A program made the translations under genes and the position numbers. A stretch of 64,000 bases of DNA from Bacillus sp. SLBN-46. GTDB lineage: Bacteria > Bacillota > Bacilli > Bacillales > Cytobacillaceae. The notes under the pieces were generated by a model, which was given only the letters and a program-made list of their open reading frames with translations, was not told the origin of the DNA and ran no database searches. Of the stretch, positions 45,058 through 52,678 are shown one piece after another; the stretch's first letter is position 1, and each line of letters begins with the position of its first letter. Location of the stretch: NCBI RefSeq assembly GCF_031453555.1, contig NZ_JAVIZM010000001.1, positions 626,001 to 690,000 on the forward strand, in the 5' to 3' direction.

Positions 45058-45651
45058 ATGAAAACATTACTTTTAACAGGGTTTGAGCCATTTTTAGAGT
45101 TTCCGATTAATCCGACGGAGAAAATTGTTAAAGAACTTGATGGAGCCTGCATTGGTGTCTATCAAATTAAAGGATTATTGTTGCCGGTGGATTATCGGGA
45201 GGCGGGGGAACGAATCCTAGAAGAAATTAAACAACAGGAGCCAGATGCGGTGCTTTCCCTTGGGCTCGCGGCAGGGCGGTCAACGATCACTCCGGAGCGA
45301 ATCGCCATCAATTGTCGCGATGGCGCGCCTGACAACAATGGTGTCGTGCTGAATGATGCTTCCATCATCGAGGATGGTCAGGATGGTTATTTTTCCACAC
45401 TGCCAATAAGACAATTCGTCAATAAGCTCAATGAGAGCGGATTTCCGGCAAAGGTTTCAAATTCTGCCGGGACGTATCTTTGTAACAATGTCATGTATGT
45501 GGTGCTGAATGAGGTGAAGGACAGGCCAGCGGGATTTGTTCATATCCCAGCGTCACATGAATTGGTGCTGCATGGAAAAAAAGAGATGCCGTCCTGGTCA
45601 GATCGGGATTTATTGGAGGCAGTTAAGGTTATGATTGGCAGTTTAGAATAA
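45058..45651 (+). CDS. pcp: Pyroglutamyl-peptidase I (pyrrolidone-carboxylate peptidase)
   Basis: A protein of 197 residues, cytosolic cysteine peptidase that removes N-terminal pyroglutamate. It begins LLTGFEPFLEFPINPTE. The catalytic triad is visible: Glu in TPERIAINCRD, Cys in NSAGTYLCNNVMY and His in GFVHIPASHE. Usual length is about 200-215. AGGGGAAG precedes the ATG. Monocistronic, between the ATL gene (divergent) and the spoIIID region. Confidence 0.93.
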   Translation: MKTLLLTGFEPFLEFPINPTEKIVKELDGACIGVYQIKGLLLPVDYREAGERILEEIKQQEPDAVLSLGLAAGRSTITPERIAINCRDGAPDNNGVVLNDASIIEDGQDGYFSTLPIRQFVNKLNESGFPAKVSNSAGTYLCNNVMYVVLNEVKDRPAGFVHIPASHELVLHGKKEMPSWSDRDLLEAVKVMIGSLE

Positions 45652-46142
45652 TATTTTTTTGAAAAAATAGCCAATTTTCGCTCGACAAATTTCTTGGGAA
45701 ATATTGCTGGAAATCCTATATTTCCACGCAGAAATCCAGCTATTACAGGCTTTTTCCACATTGTCGAACCGTGTTAAATTGTCCAATTTTCAAAAAACTT
45801 TTGGGATGCCTTGTCCCGTTTGTGGATTTTGTGCATAAACCCGTATCCAAGCTAATAAAATGGTTACAAACCTTTACAAAGAGAGTGTTTGAGGTGAAGA
45901 GTCGTTTGAAGTTAGCGGATATTCAGTCGGGGACATGATTATTCATTGTATTGTCAGAAGGTAGATTACTTTCTGTCGTGTGGAGTTCGACAAGTAACAC
46001 TAAATCGGAAGGATGTCCATTGTAGGCGGACAAATGTCTTTTGATGGTGCCTGACACCCATCCACACGGAAGCAGAATTCGTCGAAGTGATAAGCGGGTC
46101 TCATTTCACACTACTCACATCCATATTAGGGAGGGCGAGAGT
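45652..46142. other. Gap before spoIIID
   Basis: No gene seen. An imperfect inverted repeat CAGAAGGTA-gat-TACTTTCTG lies at 45955-45975, and one dispersed GGTGCCTGACACC copy lies at 46046-46058. An open frame running into spoIIID from 46041 is only an upstream extension. A sigma-E promoter is expected here from B. subtilis, but no convincing site was found. Confidence 0.5.
46046..46058. repeat. GGTGCCTGACACC repeat
   Basis: Exact copy, preceded by GGACAAATGTCTTTTGAT. 85 bp upstream of spoIIID. Confidence 0.85.
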
Positions 46143-46415
46143 GTGCACGATTACATCAAAGAGAGAACTATCAAGATTGGAAAGTATATCGTGGAGACGA
46201 GGAAAACGGTTCGCGTAATTGCGAAGGAGTTTGGCGTATCCAAAAGTACAGTCCATAAGGATTTGACAGAGAGACTTCCTGAAATTAATCCAGAGCTGGC
46301 AAATGAGGTTAAAGAAATCCTAGATTACCATAAATCGATCCGACACCTCAGGGGTGGGGAAGCGACAAAGATGAAATATCAAAAAGAAGAAAAGGAAGGC
46401 GAGGCTGTCAAATAA
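46143..46415 (+). CDS. spoIIID: Sporulation transcriptional regulator SpoIIID
   Basis: A protein of 90 residues, mother-cell DNA-binding regulator acting after sigma-E. It is nearly invariant: MHDYIKERTIKIGKYIVETRKTVRVIAKEFGVSKSTVHKDL with the helix-turn-helix at about 22-42, then DYHKSIRHLRGGEATKMKY and a basic C-terminal helix. The start is GTG at 46143 with GGAGGG 7 nt upstream; this gives the conserved N-terminus. mbl follows 209 bp later. Confidence 0.96.
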   Translation: MHDYIKERTIKIGKYIVETRKTVRVIAKEFGVSKSTVHKDLTERLPEINPELANEVKEILDYHKSIRHLRGGEATKMKYQKEEKEGEAVK

Positions 46416-46624
46416 GCCGCAACAACATCAATGGGGTACATGGGTTATCCGTGAAACCTTAAAGGCGTTCTCTTGGAATCCTCCGTCAACAAAATATTTC
46501 CGACAAAATTCTTCAAAATTCCACGTAATTTTTTTAAAACGTTATGGAAATTTTAAGGATTATGATACAATAGAAAATTAGGAAATGCATGTGGAATTCC
46601 GCTTTGAGGAGGAAAGAAAAGAGA

Positions 46625-47626
46625 ATGTTTGCAAGGGATATTGGGATTGACTTAGGAACGGCTAACGTGCTAATTCACGTAAAAGGCCGTGGAATTGTAT
46701 TGAATGAGCCATCTGTCGTAGCAATTGATAAAAATACAAATAAAGTGCTTGCTGTTGGTGAGGAAGCTCGCCGCATGGTCGGCCGTACACCAGGAAACAT
46801 TGTCGCGATTCGTCCGTTGAAAGATGGCGTTATCGCTGACTTTGATGTAACAGAAGCAATGCTAAAACATTTTATTAATAAGTTAAACGTAAAGGGCTTT
46901 TTATCGAAGCCGCGCATTTTGATCTGCTGCCCAACGAACATCACAAGTGTCGAACAAAAGGCGATTAAAGAAGCAGCTGAAAAGAGCGGTGGGAAAAAGA
47001 TTTATCTTGAAGAAGAGCCAAAGGTAGCAGCAATCGGCGCTGGAATGGATATTTTCCAACCAAGCGGTAACATGGTAGTGGACATCGGGGGAGGAACGAC
47101 GGATGTTGCAGTTCTTTCTATGGGCGATATCGTTACTTCTTCCTCCATTAAAATGGCCGGCGATAAGTTTGACATGGAAATCCTCAACTACATCAAGCGT
47201 GAGTACAAGCTCTTGATTGGTGAGCGTACGGCTGAAAATATTAAAATCAACATCGGTACCGTATTCCCAGGTTCTCGCTCAGAGGAAATGGAAATTCGCG
47301 GCCGTGACATGGTGAGCGGGTTACCGCGCACAATCACTGTTCGTTCGGAAGAAATCGAGGGTGCCCTTCGTGAATCTGTGGCTGTGATTGTTCAGGCGGC
47401 GAAAAGTGTTCTTGAGCGCACTCCACCAGAATTGTCAGCGGACATCATTGACCGTGGCGTGATTTTAACTGGCGGTGGCGCATTGCTGCACGGAATCGAC
47501 ATGCTGCTTGCTGACGAATTGAAGGTTCCAGTTCTTGTAGCTGAAAATCCAATGGACTGTGTTGCTATCGGAACGGGTATCATGCTTGATAACATTGACC
47601 GCATTCCTAACCGTAAGTTAGGGTAA
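46625..47626 (+). CDS. mbl: MreB-like cell shape protein Mbl
   Basis: A protein of 333 residues, bacterial actin that moves with the elongation machinery. It shows the phosphate-binding loops RDIGIDLGTANVLIHVKGRG and VVDIGGGTTDVAVLSMG, the adenosine motif GVILTGGGALLHGIDMLL, and the end NPMDCVAIGTG. By sequence and by its place after spoIIID it is mbl rather than mreB. The ATG at 46625 follows AGGAGG. The flhO-flhP genes that follow mbl in B. subtilis are not here. Confidence 0.95.
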   Translation: MFARDIGIDLGTANVLIHVKGRGIVLNEPSVVAIDKNTNKVLAVGEEARRMVGRTPGNIVAIRPLKDGVIADFDVTEAMLKHFINKLNVKGFLSKPRILICCPTNITSVEQKAIKEAAEKSGGKKIYLEEEPKVAAIGAGMDIFQPSGNMVVDIGGGTTDVAVLSMGDIVTSSSIKMAGDKFDMEILNYIKREYKLLIGERTAENIKINIGTVFPGSRSEEMEIRGRDMVSGLPRTITVRSEEIEGALRESVAVIVQAAKSVLERTPPELSADIIDRGVILTGGGALLHGIDMLLADELKVPVLVAENPMDCVAIGTGIMLDNIDRIPNRKLG

Positions 47627-47738
47627 TAACTTTTTTGAAAAATAAGCATCTTTTATTGAGTTCGAGGTGGTATGACATCTAACCAATGGTGTAATAGTCC
47701 CGAACCATACATGAAAAGTCTAATGAAGCAGGCAGGAC

Positions 47739-47764
47739 AAGCCTCAGTCATTGGGCTTTTTTAT
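47739..47764 (+). terminator. Probable terminator after mbl
   Basis: A short stem, AAGCC...GGGCTT, with a T-run. A 33-codon frame (about 47672-47773) with GAGGTGG upstream runs through it and is therefore unlikely to be a gene. The rest of the gap to 48004 shows nothing clear. Confidence 0.55.
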
Positions 47765-48004
47765 TTGGCTTGATTCCTATTTAATAGGCGCATTTGTGTT
47801 TTTTTTACATCAATTGACTTTTTTCGCAAAAAATTAATGTGCAATGGGGAATATTTTTTTATAATAGAAGTAATGAAAATTTTTCAACAGTTTGCGAAAG
47901 CAATTTTTATAAAAGAATTCAAGTTACCGATTTTAAAAAAGTTGGTTATAATATGTATAACTCACTGGGCCCATGGGGCAGTCCGGTTAAAGGGGAATTA
48001 GTGA

Positions 48005-48364
48005 ATGTCTGTAAACAATCAAGCCAAGACGAGGGAAGAATTTAAACGAGCTAAATATGAAGAGCAGCAAAAGATAAAGGCTGAAAAGCAAAAAGCCAAA
48101 GATGCCAAGGCTTTGGTGAAAAATGATCGCGCGAAGGTGGATCGTACAAATGAAAAGGTGGAGGCCGCACCACACACCTCCAAACGAATCCGCATTCGTC
48201 TGATTCCCATCTGGCTTCGTCTGGTTCTTTTAGTTGTGTTTACGTTTGTCAGCTTGATGGCGGGAGCAACAGTTGGCTACGGGATTCTTGGCGGTGGAAA
48301 AGTGGCGGATGTTTTTAAACAATCGACCTGGACGCATATTCAAGATTTGGTGGATAAAGAATAA
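48005..48364 (+). CDS. EpuA-like membrane protein ('RNA polymerase subunit beta' family)
   Basis: A protein of 119 residues. A charged N-terminal coiled-coil-like half (1-65, Lys/Glu/Ala-rich) is followed by the EpuA domain: RIRIRLIPIWLRLVLLVVFTFVSLMAGATVGYGILGGG (membrane helix) and VFKQSTWTHIQDLV. Databases often name this family DNA-directed RNA polymerase subunit beta, but the sequence shows only a single-pass membrane protein. AAAGGGGAA precedes the ATG. It sits between mbl and fabZ, as in related bacilli; function unknown. Confidence 0.82.
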   Translation: MSVNNQAKTREEFKRAKYEEQQKIKAEKQKAKDAKALVKNDRAKVDRTNEKVEAAPHTSKRIRIRLIPIWLRLVLLVVFTFVSLMAGATVGYGILGGGKVADVFKQSTWTHIQDLVDKE

Positions 48365-48370
48365 ATTGAC

Positions 48371-48400
48371 TGGGAAGGGAACGAAAGCCCTTCCCTTTTG
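48371..48400 (+). terminator. Terminator
   Basis: Perfect stem GGGAAGGG/CCCTTCCC followed by TTTT. Confidence 0.85.
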
Positions 48401-48460
48401 TGTATCTTTTCGAGTAAAATAGAGAGAATAATACTTGTTACTAGTAGGAGGTACTAATTT

Positions 48461-48895
48461 ATGCTTGATATCGAACAAATTAAAGAAATTATCCCGCACC
48501 GCTACCCATTTTTGCTGGTCGATCGTATTTTGGAAGTAGAAGAGGGCGTAAGAGCGGTTGGGATTAAGAATGTTACAGCCAATGAAGAGTTTTTTAATGG
48601 GCATTTTCCTGATTATCCTGTGATGCCTGGGGTACTGATTGTTGAAGCACTGGCGCAGGTTGGCGCAGTGGCTATGTTGAAAAAAGAAGAGAACCGTGGC
48701 CGCTTAGCATTTTTTGCTGGAATTGACGGCTGCCGATTTAAAAAGCAAGTAAAGCCTGGTGACCAGCTTCGTCTTGAGGTAGAAATTATCCGCCTGCGCG
48801 GACCGATCGGAAAAGGGAAGGCCGTTGCAACGGTTGACGGCGAAGTGGCATGCGAAGCAGAAATTACGTTTGCATTGGGTGAGAAAAAGGAATAG
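48461..48895 (+). CDS. fabZ: 3-hydroxyacyl-ACP dehydratase
   Basis: A protein of 144 residues, hot-dog fold enzyme that dehydrates 3-hydroxyacyl-ACP in fatty acid elongation. The active-site residues are H48 in [13 protein letters not shown] and E62 in [14 protein letters not shown]. The start [20 protein letters not shown] is canonical. AGGAGGTAC precedes the ATG. Stand-alone transcription unit between terminators. Confidence 0.96.
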   Translation: MLDIEQIKEIIPHRYPFLLVDRILEVEEGVRAVGIKNVTANEEFFNGHFPDYPVMPGVLIVEALAQVGAVAMLKKEENRGRLAFFAGIDGCRFKKQVKPGDQLRLEVEIIRLRGPIGKGKAVATVDGEVACEAEITFALGEKKE

Positions 48896-48907
48896 GGATT
48901 GGATTAA

Positions 48908-48945
48908 GACGACTGGAAGCCTTGGGCTTTTGGTCGTTTTTTTTA
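48908..48945 (+). terminator. Terminator after fabZ
   Basis: An imperfect stem, CGACTGGAAGCC...GGGCTTTTGGTCG, followed by eight T. Confidence 0.7.
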
Positions 48946-48956
48946 AAGGAAAGAAT

Positions 48957-49220
48957 CCCACCACAGTCCTTGATAACTGTGGTGTTTATTTATGGAGGAG
49001 TGGGTGTAGATTAGTGGTTGGCGAGTAAAATGGAGTTATTGACGAGTAAAATAGGAAAATAGACGAGTAAATGCACACATTTGACGAGTAAATCACTGAA
49101 AGTGACAAGTAAGAAAGGAAGTCATATAAAAAAGGAAGTTTTAAAGGTACTTCAAGAGTTGATCAACACATAATTTGAAAAAAGATACTTGATCAAGGCC
49201 AAACGCCTGGCTTTTTAGTG
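48957..49220. repeat. Composite intergenic element, copy D
   Basis: Head hairpin CCACCACAG...CTGTGGTG (48958-48984), spacer TATGGAGGAGTGGGTGTAG, five GACGAGTAA-type units (positions 49022, 49043, 49064, 49085, 49106; all 21 bp apart), tail ACTTCAAGAGTTGATCAACA and ACATAATTTGAAAAAAGATA, and a closing GCCAAACGCCTGGC terminator-like segment. The remaining gap to the lipoprotein gene at 49396 holds no gene. Confidence 0.88.
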
Positions 49221-49395
49221 TCAAAGTCTTAAATTTGTTTTTGACACTCCGTTGATTTGAGCGGAAATCAACAGACAATTTTTACAAGCTTTACTGTAAA
49301 TAACTTCAAGCCATCATTTTTTTACCAATGGGAATGATAAAAAAAGACCATGGTAAGTCTAGGTCAATCGAACATGGTGAAAGGGGCTTTTACGC

Positions 49396-49728
49396 TTGAA
49401 GAAAAAGTTATTTATGATGCTTGCGGGTTCTGTCTTATCGGCTGTGTTGTTAGTGGGATGTAATAATGACAATGATGATCAAAATCCACCGTCGCCGACA
49501 AATAATAATATCAATACACCGACAGATAACCGTATGGATAATGATTTAACGCCTAACGATAATAACGATGTCATCGATGACAACATTATCGACAGAAATC
49601 ATTATCCAGAATCAGAGGATAAGAACACGCCAGCAGATAAGGACCCATCGAAAGACAACAATACACCGCAAGAAGACATAATCGAGGATGACATCGACGT
49701 TAACGACAGAGATAACAAAGACGAGTAA
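49396..49728 (+). CDS. Asn/Asp-rich small lipoprotein
   Basis: A protein of 110 residues from a TTG at 49396 (AAGGGG 9 nt upstream). The lipoprotein signal ends LLVG-C (about residue 22). The mature part is low-complexity, rich in Asn, Asp, Pro and Thr (NNDNDDQNPPSPTNNN), with no fold visible. Such disordered lipoproteins are common in bacilli; function unknown. Flanked by element D and a clear terminator. Confidence 0.7.
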   Translation: MKKKLFMMLAGSVLSAVLLVGCNNDNDDQNPPSPTNNNINTPTDNRMDNDLTPNDNNDVIDDNIIDRNHYPESEDKNTPADKDPSKDNNTPQEDIIEDDIDVNDRDNKDE

Positions 49729-49734
49729 AACAAA

Positions 49735-49763
49735 AAGGACAGGCAATCGAGCCTGTCCTTCTT
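49735..49763 (+). terminator. Terminator after the lipoprotein gene
   Basis: Perfect 10-bp stem AAGGACAGGC/GCCTGTCCTT. Confidence 0.85.
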
Positions 49764-49773
49764 CAAAATATTT

Positions 49774-49845
49774 GGTGCCTGACACCATTGAGAAATTGTA
49801 GTGTCCATTCCAGGTGGAAAGTGTCCACGGGTGGTGCCTGACACC
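49774..49845. repeat. Paired GGTGCCTGACACC repeats in direct orientation
   Basis: Exact copies at 49774-49786 and 49833-49845 bracket about 46 bp with GTGTCCATTCCAGGTGGAAA and GTGTCCACGGG. The second copy ends 19 bp from the convergent membrane protein gene. Confidence 0.85.
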
Positions 49846-49863
49846 ATTAGCGAGACATCACTA

Positions 49864-50127
49864 TCAAGTCGCAAAGCCATTCGCAAATAGTACGGCAGCA
49901 AGAACGACTAAGACGATGAAGGCCAGGTAAAGGAGTCCGACGATGATAACCATAATCCAGCCAACGACTTTGCGGCCAGTTTTAATAAAGTAGATTCCTA
50001 AGGCAAATGGCCCGAAGAAAAAGCCTAAAATAGCCCACAGCCATGGACTCTTATTATGTTTCGGCGCGTCCACATATAAGTAAATAGCAATAATAATTTC
50101 AACAATAAAACTAACGATTCCTGACAT
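49864..50127 (-). CDS. Small membrane protein of unknown function
   Basis: A protein of 87 residues with three hydrophobic segments: GIVSFIVEIIIAIYLYVDAP, SPWLWAILGFFFGPFALGIYFI and VVGWIMVIIVGLLYLAFIVLVVLAAVLF. The middle segment resembles small PLDc_N/DUF-type membrane proteins with a conserved W.W.......G.....Y. The ATG at 50127 follows AGGGGGGAAG; a longer frame to 50199 has no site. Function unknown. Confidence 0.7.
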   Translation of the reverse strand: MSGIVSFIVEIIIAIYLYVDAPKHNKSPWLWAILGFFFGPFALGIYFIKTGRKVVGWIMVIIVGLLYLAFIVLVVLAAVLFANGFAT

Positions 50128-50275
50128 AACTTCCCCCCTAAAAATAAATTTTTCAACGTACATTTTTAGTATCTCTAGGGAAACGGAAAAAATCAACAAA
50201 AATGTGAATTCATCACTGTAAATAACATAAAAAACCAGTCCGAAGACTGGTCAAGGTCAGAATCAAATGTAACAA

Positions 50276-50707
50276 TTAAGGGTTTTTTACTTTAATCTTC
50301 GGTTTACTCTTCATTTTCTCCTTAAATTCATTAAGAAGAGCAGGGCCCTCCAGCCCTTTTTGCATCAGGCTATCGAGAAGCAACTCTGAGTAATCACTTT
50401 TATTACGGCGGAGATGACCTTCGAACAACACGCTGATGTGCTTTTCAAATTGTTTCAAAGAAACAATCTTCGTCTGAAAATAAGCAGGCGTGTTCTCTTT
50501 CTTCGTAATCACAGCTTCAACGATTAAATCGCGGCTTTGATCGTGAATCGTTTTAAAAAAATCATAGAGGGACAAATCTGTATACGCCTCAAGCAGCCAG
50601 GTGGAGCGCTCATCTTCCTTATTAAGAATCAAGCCGTCTTCTAACGGAACTTCAACCGAAGTTTCACCATCCATAACGTCCAATGAGTATAACTTAAAAG
50701 ATTTCAT
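50276..50707 (-). CDS. ywpF: YwpF-like protein
   Basis: A protein of 143 residues matching the YwpF family in sequence style and in its place divergent from ssbB. It begins MKSFKLYSLDVMDGETSVEVPLEDGLILNKEDERSTWLLEAY, a beta-rich domain, with a helical C-terminus ending in a basic KMKSKPKIKVKNP tail. GGAGGTTGCG precedes the ATG. Cytosolic, function unknown. Confidence 0.82.
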   Translation of the reverse strand: MKSFKLYSLDVMDGETSVEVPLEDGLILNKEDERSTWLLEAYTDLSLYDFFKTIHDQSRDLIVEAVITKKENTPAYFQTKIVSLKQFEKHISVLFEGHLRRNKSDYSELLLDSLMQKGLEGPALLNEFKEKMKSKPKIKVKNP

Positions 50708-50848
50708 CGCAACCTCCAGTTACTTTTTTCTAAATTATAACATATGTCGAGCAGAAGCAAATGTCGAAAAATATTTGTCGAGTTATGTAAAAATCATATT
50801 TCGGTGAAATGTAAAGCCACTTTTTGACCAAAAGCTCGGGGATAGCAC

Positions 50849-50878
50849 ACTTATCCGCACGAAAAGTACCGGATAAGT
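50849..50878. promoter_or_regulatory. Inverted repeat upstream of ssbB
   Basis: ACTTATCCG (50849-50857) and CGGATAAGT (50870-50878) form a perfect 9-bp inverted repeat with a 12-bp spacer, 73 bp before ssbB. It has no T-run. It could be an operator; ssbB is competence-controlled in B. subtilis, but this is not a ComK box. An AAAAtcataTTTC half-match to a ComK AT-box lies near 50790. Confidence 0.45.
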
Positions 50879-50951
50879 CATTTAAAGTCGTTTTACAAGG
50901 GACACCTCAGGGGTCTATGATGGAAACATCAAATAAAAAGGAGTTGAAACC

Positions 50952-51323
50952 ATGATTAATCAGGTCACGCTTGTTGGCCGACTGACGAAGGATCCAGAAT
51001 TAAAGAAGACGCCAGAAGGAATTTCAGTCGCACATGTCACGCTGGCAGTCAGCCGACATTTTCGGAACCAAAACGGGGAGATTGAGGCCGATTTCGTGCA
51101 ATGCGCACTTTGGCGGAAAGCCGCTGAAAACACGTGCCAATACTGCCGGAAGGGCTCTGTGGTAGGAATCACTGGCAGATTGCAAACCCGAAATTACGAA
51201 AATAAAGAGGGAAAAAGAGTGTACGTTACAGAGGTGGTGGTGGAAACAATCCGTTTCCTAAGTGCCAAACCTCACGACGTGGTGACAGAACAAAAAAGGG
51301 AGGAAACGACCGTTGGAGTATAG
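50952..51323 (+). CDS. ssbB: Single-stranded DNA-binding protein, SsbB type
   Basis: A protein of 123 residues: the OB fold only ([61 protein letters not shown]), with a short tail instead of the acidic DDDIPF tip of the main SSB. In B. subtilis SsbB serves natural transformation. AAAAGGAG precedes the ATG. The position next to ywpF supports the assignment. The end overlaps the next small gene by 11 bp. Confidence 0.9.
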   Translation: MINQVTLVGRLTKDPELKKTPEGISVAHVTLAVSRHFRNQNGEIEADFVQCALWRKAAENTCQYCRKGSVVGITGRLQTRNYENKEGKRVYVTEVVVETIRFLSAKPHDVVTEQKREETTVGV

Positions 51324-51537
51324 CAGTGAAGCAGCGAGGAATTTAGAACAGTTACTAGAAACATTGATAAAGATGGTTGGTAAATCCAATCAAAAAATTG
51401 ACAGCCTGGAAAAACGGGTCAGCCAGTTGGAATGGCTCATCAGGGAACAGCAGTTTGAGCAAAGGGACAGAACTCCTATCTCAATGTACACCAGAACCCC
51501 ACAGCATTCTTCTGAAAAAATATCCTTTCACCTTTGA
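51313..51537 (+). CDS. Small coiled-coil protein overlapping ssbB
   Basis: A protein of 74 residues from a TTG at 51313 with GGGAGGAAACG upstream inside ssbB. It has a predicted coiled coil (about 8-50; [37 protein letters not shown]) and a polar tail. Its overlap with ssbB implies co-translation, so a partner role for SsbB or competence is possible, but this is inference from position only. Not recognised. Confidence 0.65.
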   Translation: MEYSSEAARNLEQLLETLIKMVGKSNQKIDSLEKRVSQLEWLIREQQFEQRDRTPISMYTRTPQHSSEKISFHL

Positions 51538-51679
51538 TCCTACATTGATATAATTCGAACATTTTCACCCAAGACATACCCCAACGAGTAGCTTTTCGGC
51601 GAGTTTTTGAAGATTTCCCCGCAACCGGTACCAGTTGTTAAAAAAGAATCAAAGACCTCTCCGTATGAATCCCCGTTTT

Positions 51680-51710
51680 TTCCGGCTAATCATGGCCGGG
51701 AATTTTTTTT
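51680..51710 (+). terminator. Terminator
   Basis: Stem TTCCGGC-taatcatg-GCCGGgAA followed by eight T. Confidence 0.75.
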
Positions 51711-52041
51711 GTAGAAAAAAATAACGGTGTCAGGCACCGACGGATATTTTTTAGGTATAAATTTCAGCCAGCGGGGTAGACTAGTTGTAAAACCCCCCTG
51801 TTTTTTTGATAGGAAGCCGCTGAACACATGTCAGCGGCTTCTTTGATGTTTTAGCCCCTTTTTCCCCGTGTCGGAGAAAAAAGCTCACACAAATGCCTGT
51901 CAAATTTTAAAACTTGTGTTTATGTCGCTAATAAATATTACGAAATACCAAAAAACTAGGTATTCCTTTGCAGGAAAAAATAAAATTATTGTCGAATAGT
52001 AAATATCGATGTCATATATTGTTAAAATTGGAGGTATTTGA
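51711..52041. other. Gap with repeat and second terminator
   Basis: It contains GGTGTCAGGCACC at 51726-51738, a GGGGT...ACCCC stem with a T-run at about 51773-51808, and a strong terminator hairpin GAAGCCGCTGA/TCAGCGGCTTC at 51812-51841. Together they look like the remains of a short transcript, but no coding frame or known leader motif was found. AT-rich sequence follows up to the next gene. Confidence 0.5.
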
Positions 52042-52449
52042 TTGAATGAAAAGGTTGCCTTAATATTTATCGGAGAACAAGTAAGTAACCAAGAATGCTG
52101 GATTAAAAGCAAGCCTAGTTTTTCTGATGCCATCGTCCTATCAACTCAGTCATCCCATCAAACATCATGCGTTTCCTATCAACACATTCTACTAGATTAC
52201 AAAGCCAATTCGTTTCAAATCTCTGATTCCGATATCCAACTCACCTGTGACAGAGACTCATTAATGATTACACAAGGAAGTAAAAGCAAACAGCTTACGG
52301 AAGAAGAGGTATTTGACATCATCAATAACTTTGCCTTCAAAAAAGGAAATAAAGTTACCTTCCTATGTACCATCCCATACCGTAAAAGCAAAAAAAGAAA
52401 AAAGAACAAGAACCGCGTCCTCGCGGTAGGAAAGAAACTAGAGGTCTAA
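52042..52449 (+). CDS. Hypothetical protein with basic tail
   Basis: A protein of 135 residues from a TTG at 52042, with GGAGG 7 nt upstream. It begins MNEKVALIFIGEQVSNQECWIKSKPSFSDAIVLS, has a Ser/Gln-rich middle, the segment LTEEEVFDIINNFAFKKGNKVTFLCTIPY, and a very basic stretch RKSKKRKKNKNR near the end. Not recognised. The basic end suggests nucleic-acid or membrane contact; this is a guess. No membrane helix. Confidence 0.55.
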   Translation: MNEKVALIFIGEQVSNQECWIKSKPSFSDAIVLSTQSSHQTSCVSYQHILLDYKANSFQISDSDIQLTCDRDSLMITQGSKSKQLTEEEVFDIINNFAFKKGNKVTFLCTIPYRKSKKRKKNKNRVLAVGKKLEV

Positions 52450-52500
52450 TAATTGAAATGCAAGTAAAGTGTCCTTTCCATATGGACACTGTCCACGAGT

Positions 52501-52513
52501 GGTGCCTGACACC
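52501..52513. repeat. GGTGCCTGACACC repeat
   Basis: Exact copy, preceded by GTGTCCTTTCCATATGGACAC (itself palindromic at its centre) and followed by a second TGACACCATTC. Confidence 0.85.
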
Positions 52514-52678
52514 ATTCTCTGACACCATTCATCAATGCTGTAAAATGCTGGTGCTGTTATGACACAGAATTGACACTTTCCTTGCAATTAAGACAAAATG
52601 TGATACACATTTAATATTTTTGTAACATAACTGGTACATTAATCTGTTATAAATAGGTTAATAAGGAGGGGGAAGCGT

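Noticed and set aside
47672..47773. 33-codon gene with GAGGTGG after mbl
   Set aside because: The frame runs through the terminator stem and T-run of mbl, and the product resembles nothing.
51740..51845. Riboswitch or T-box leader before the gene at 52042
   Set aside because: Two terminator-like hairpins are present, but no T-box or known aptamer motif was seen, and 200 bp of featureless AT-rich sequence separates them from the next gene.
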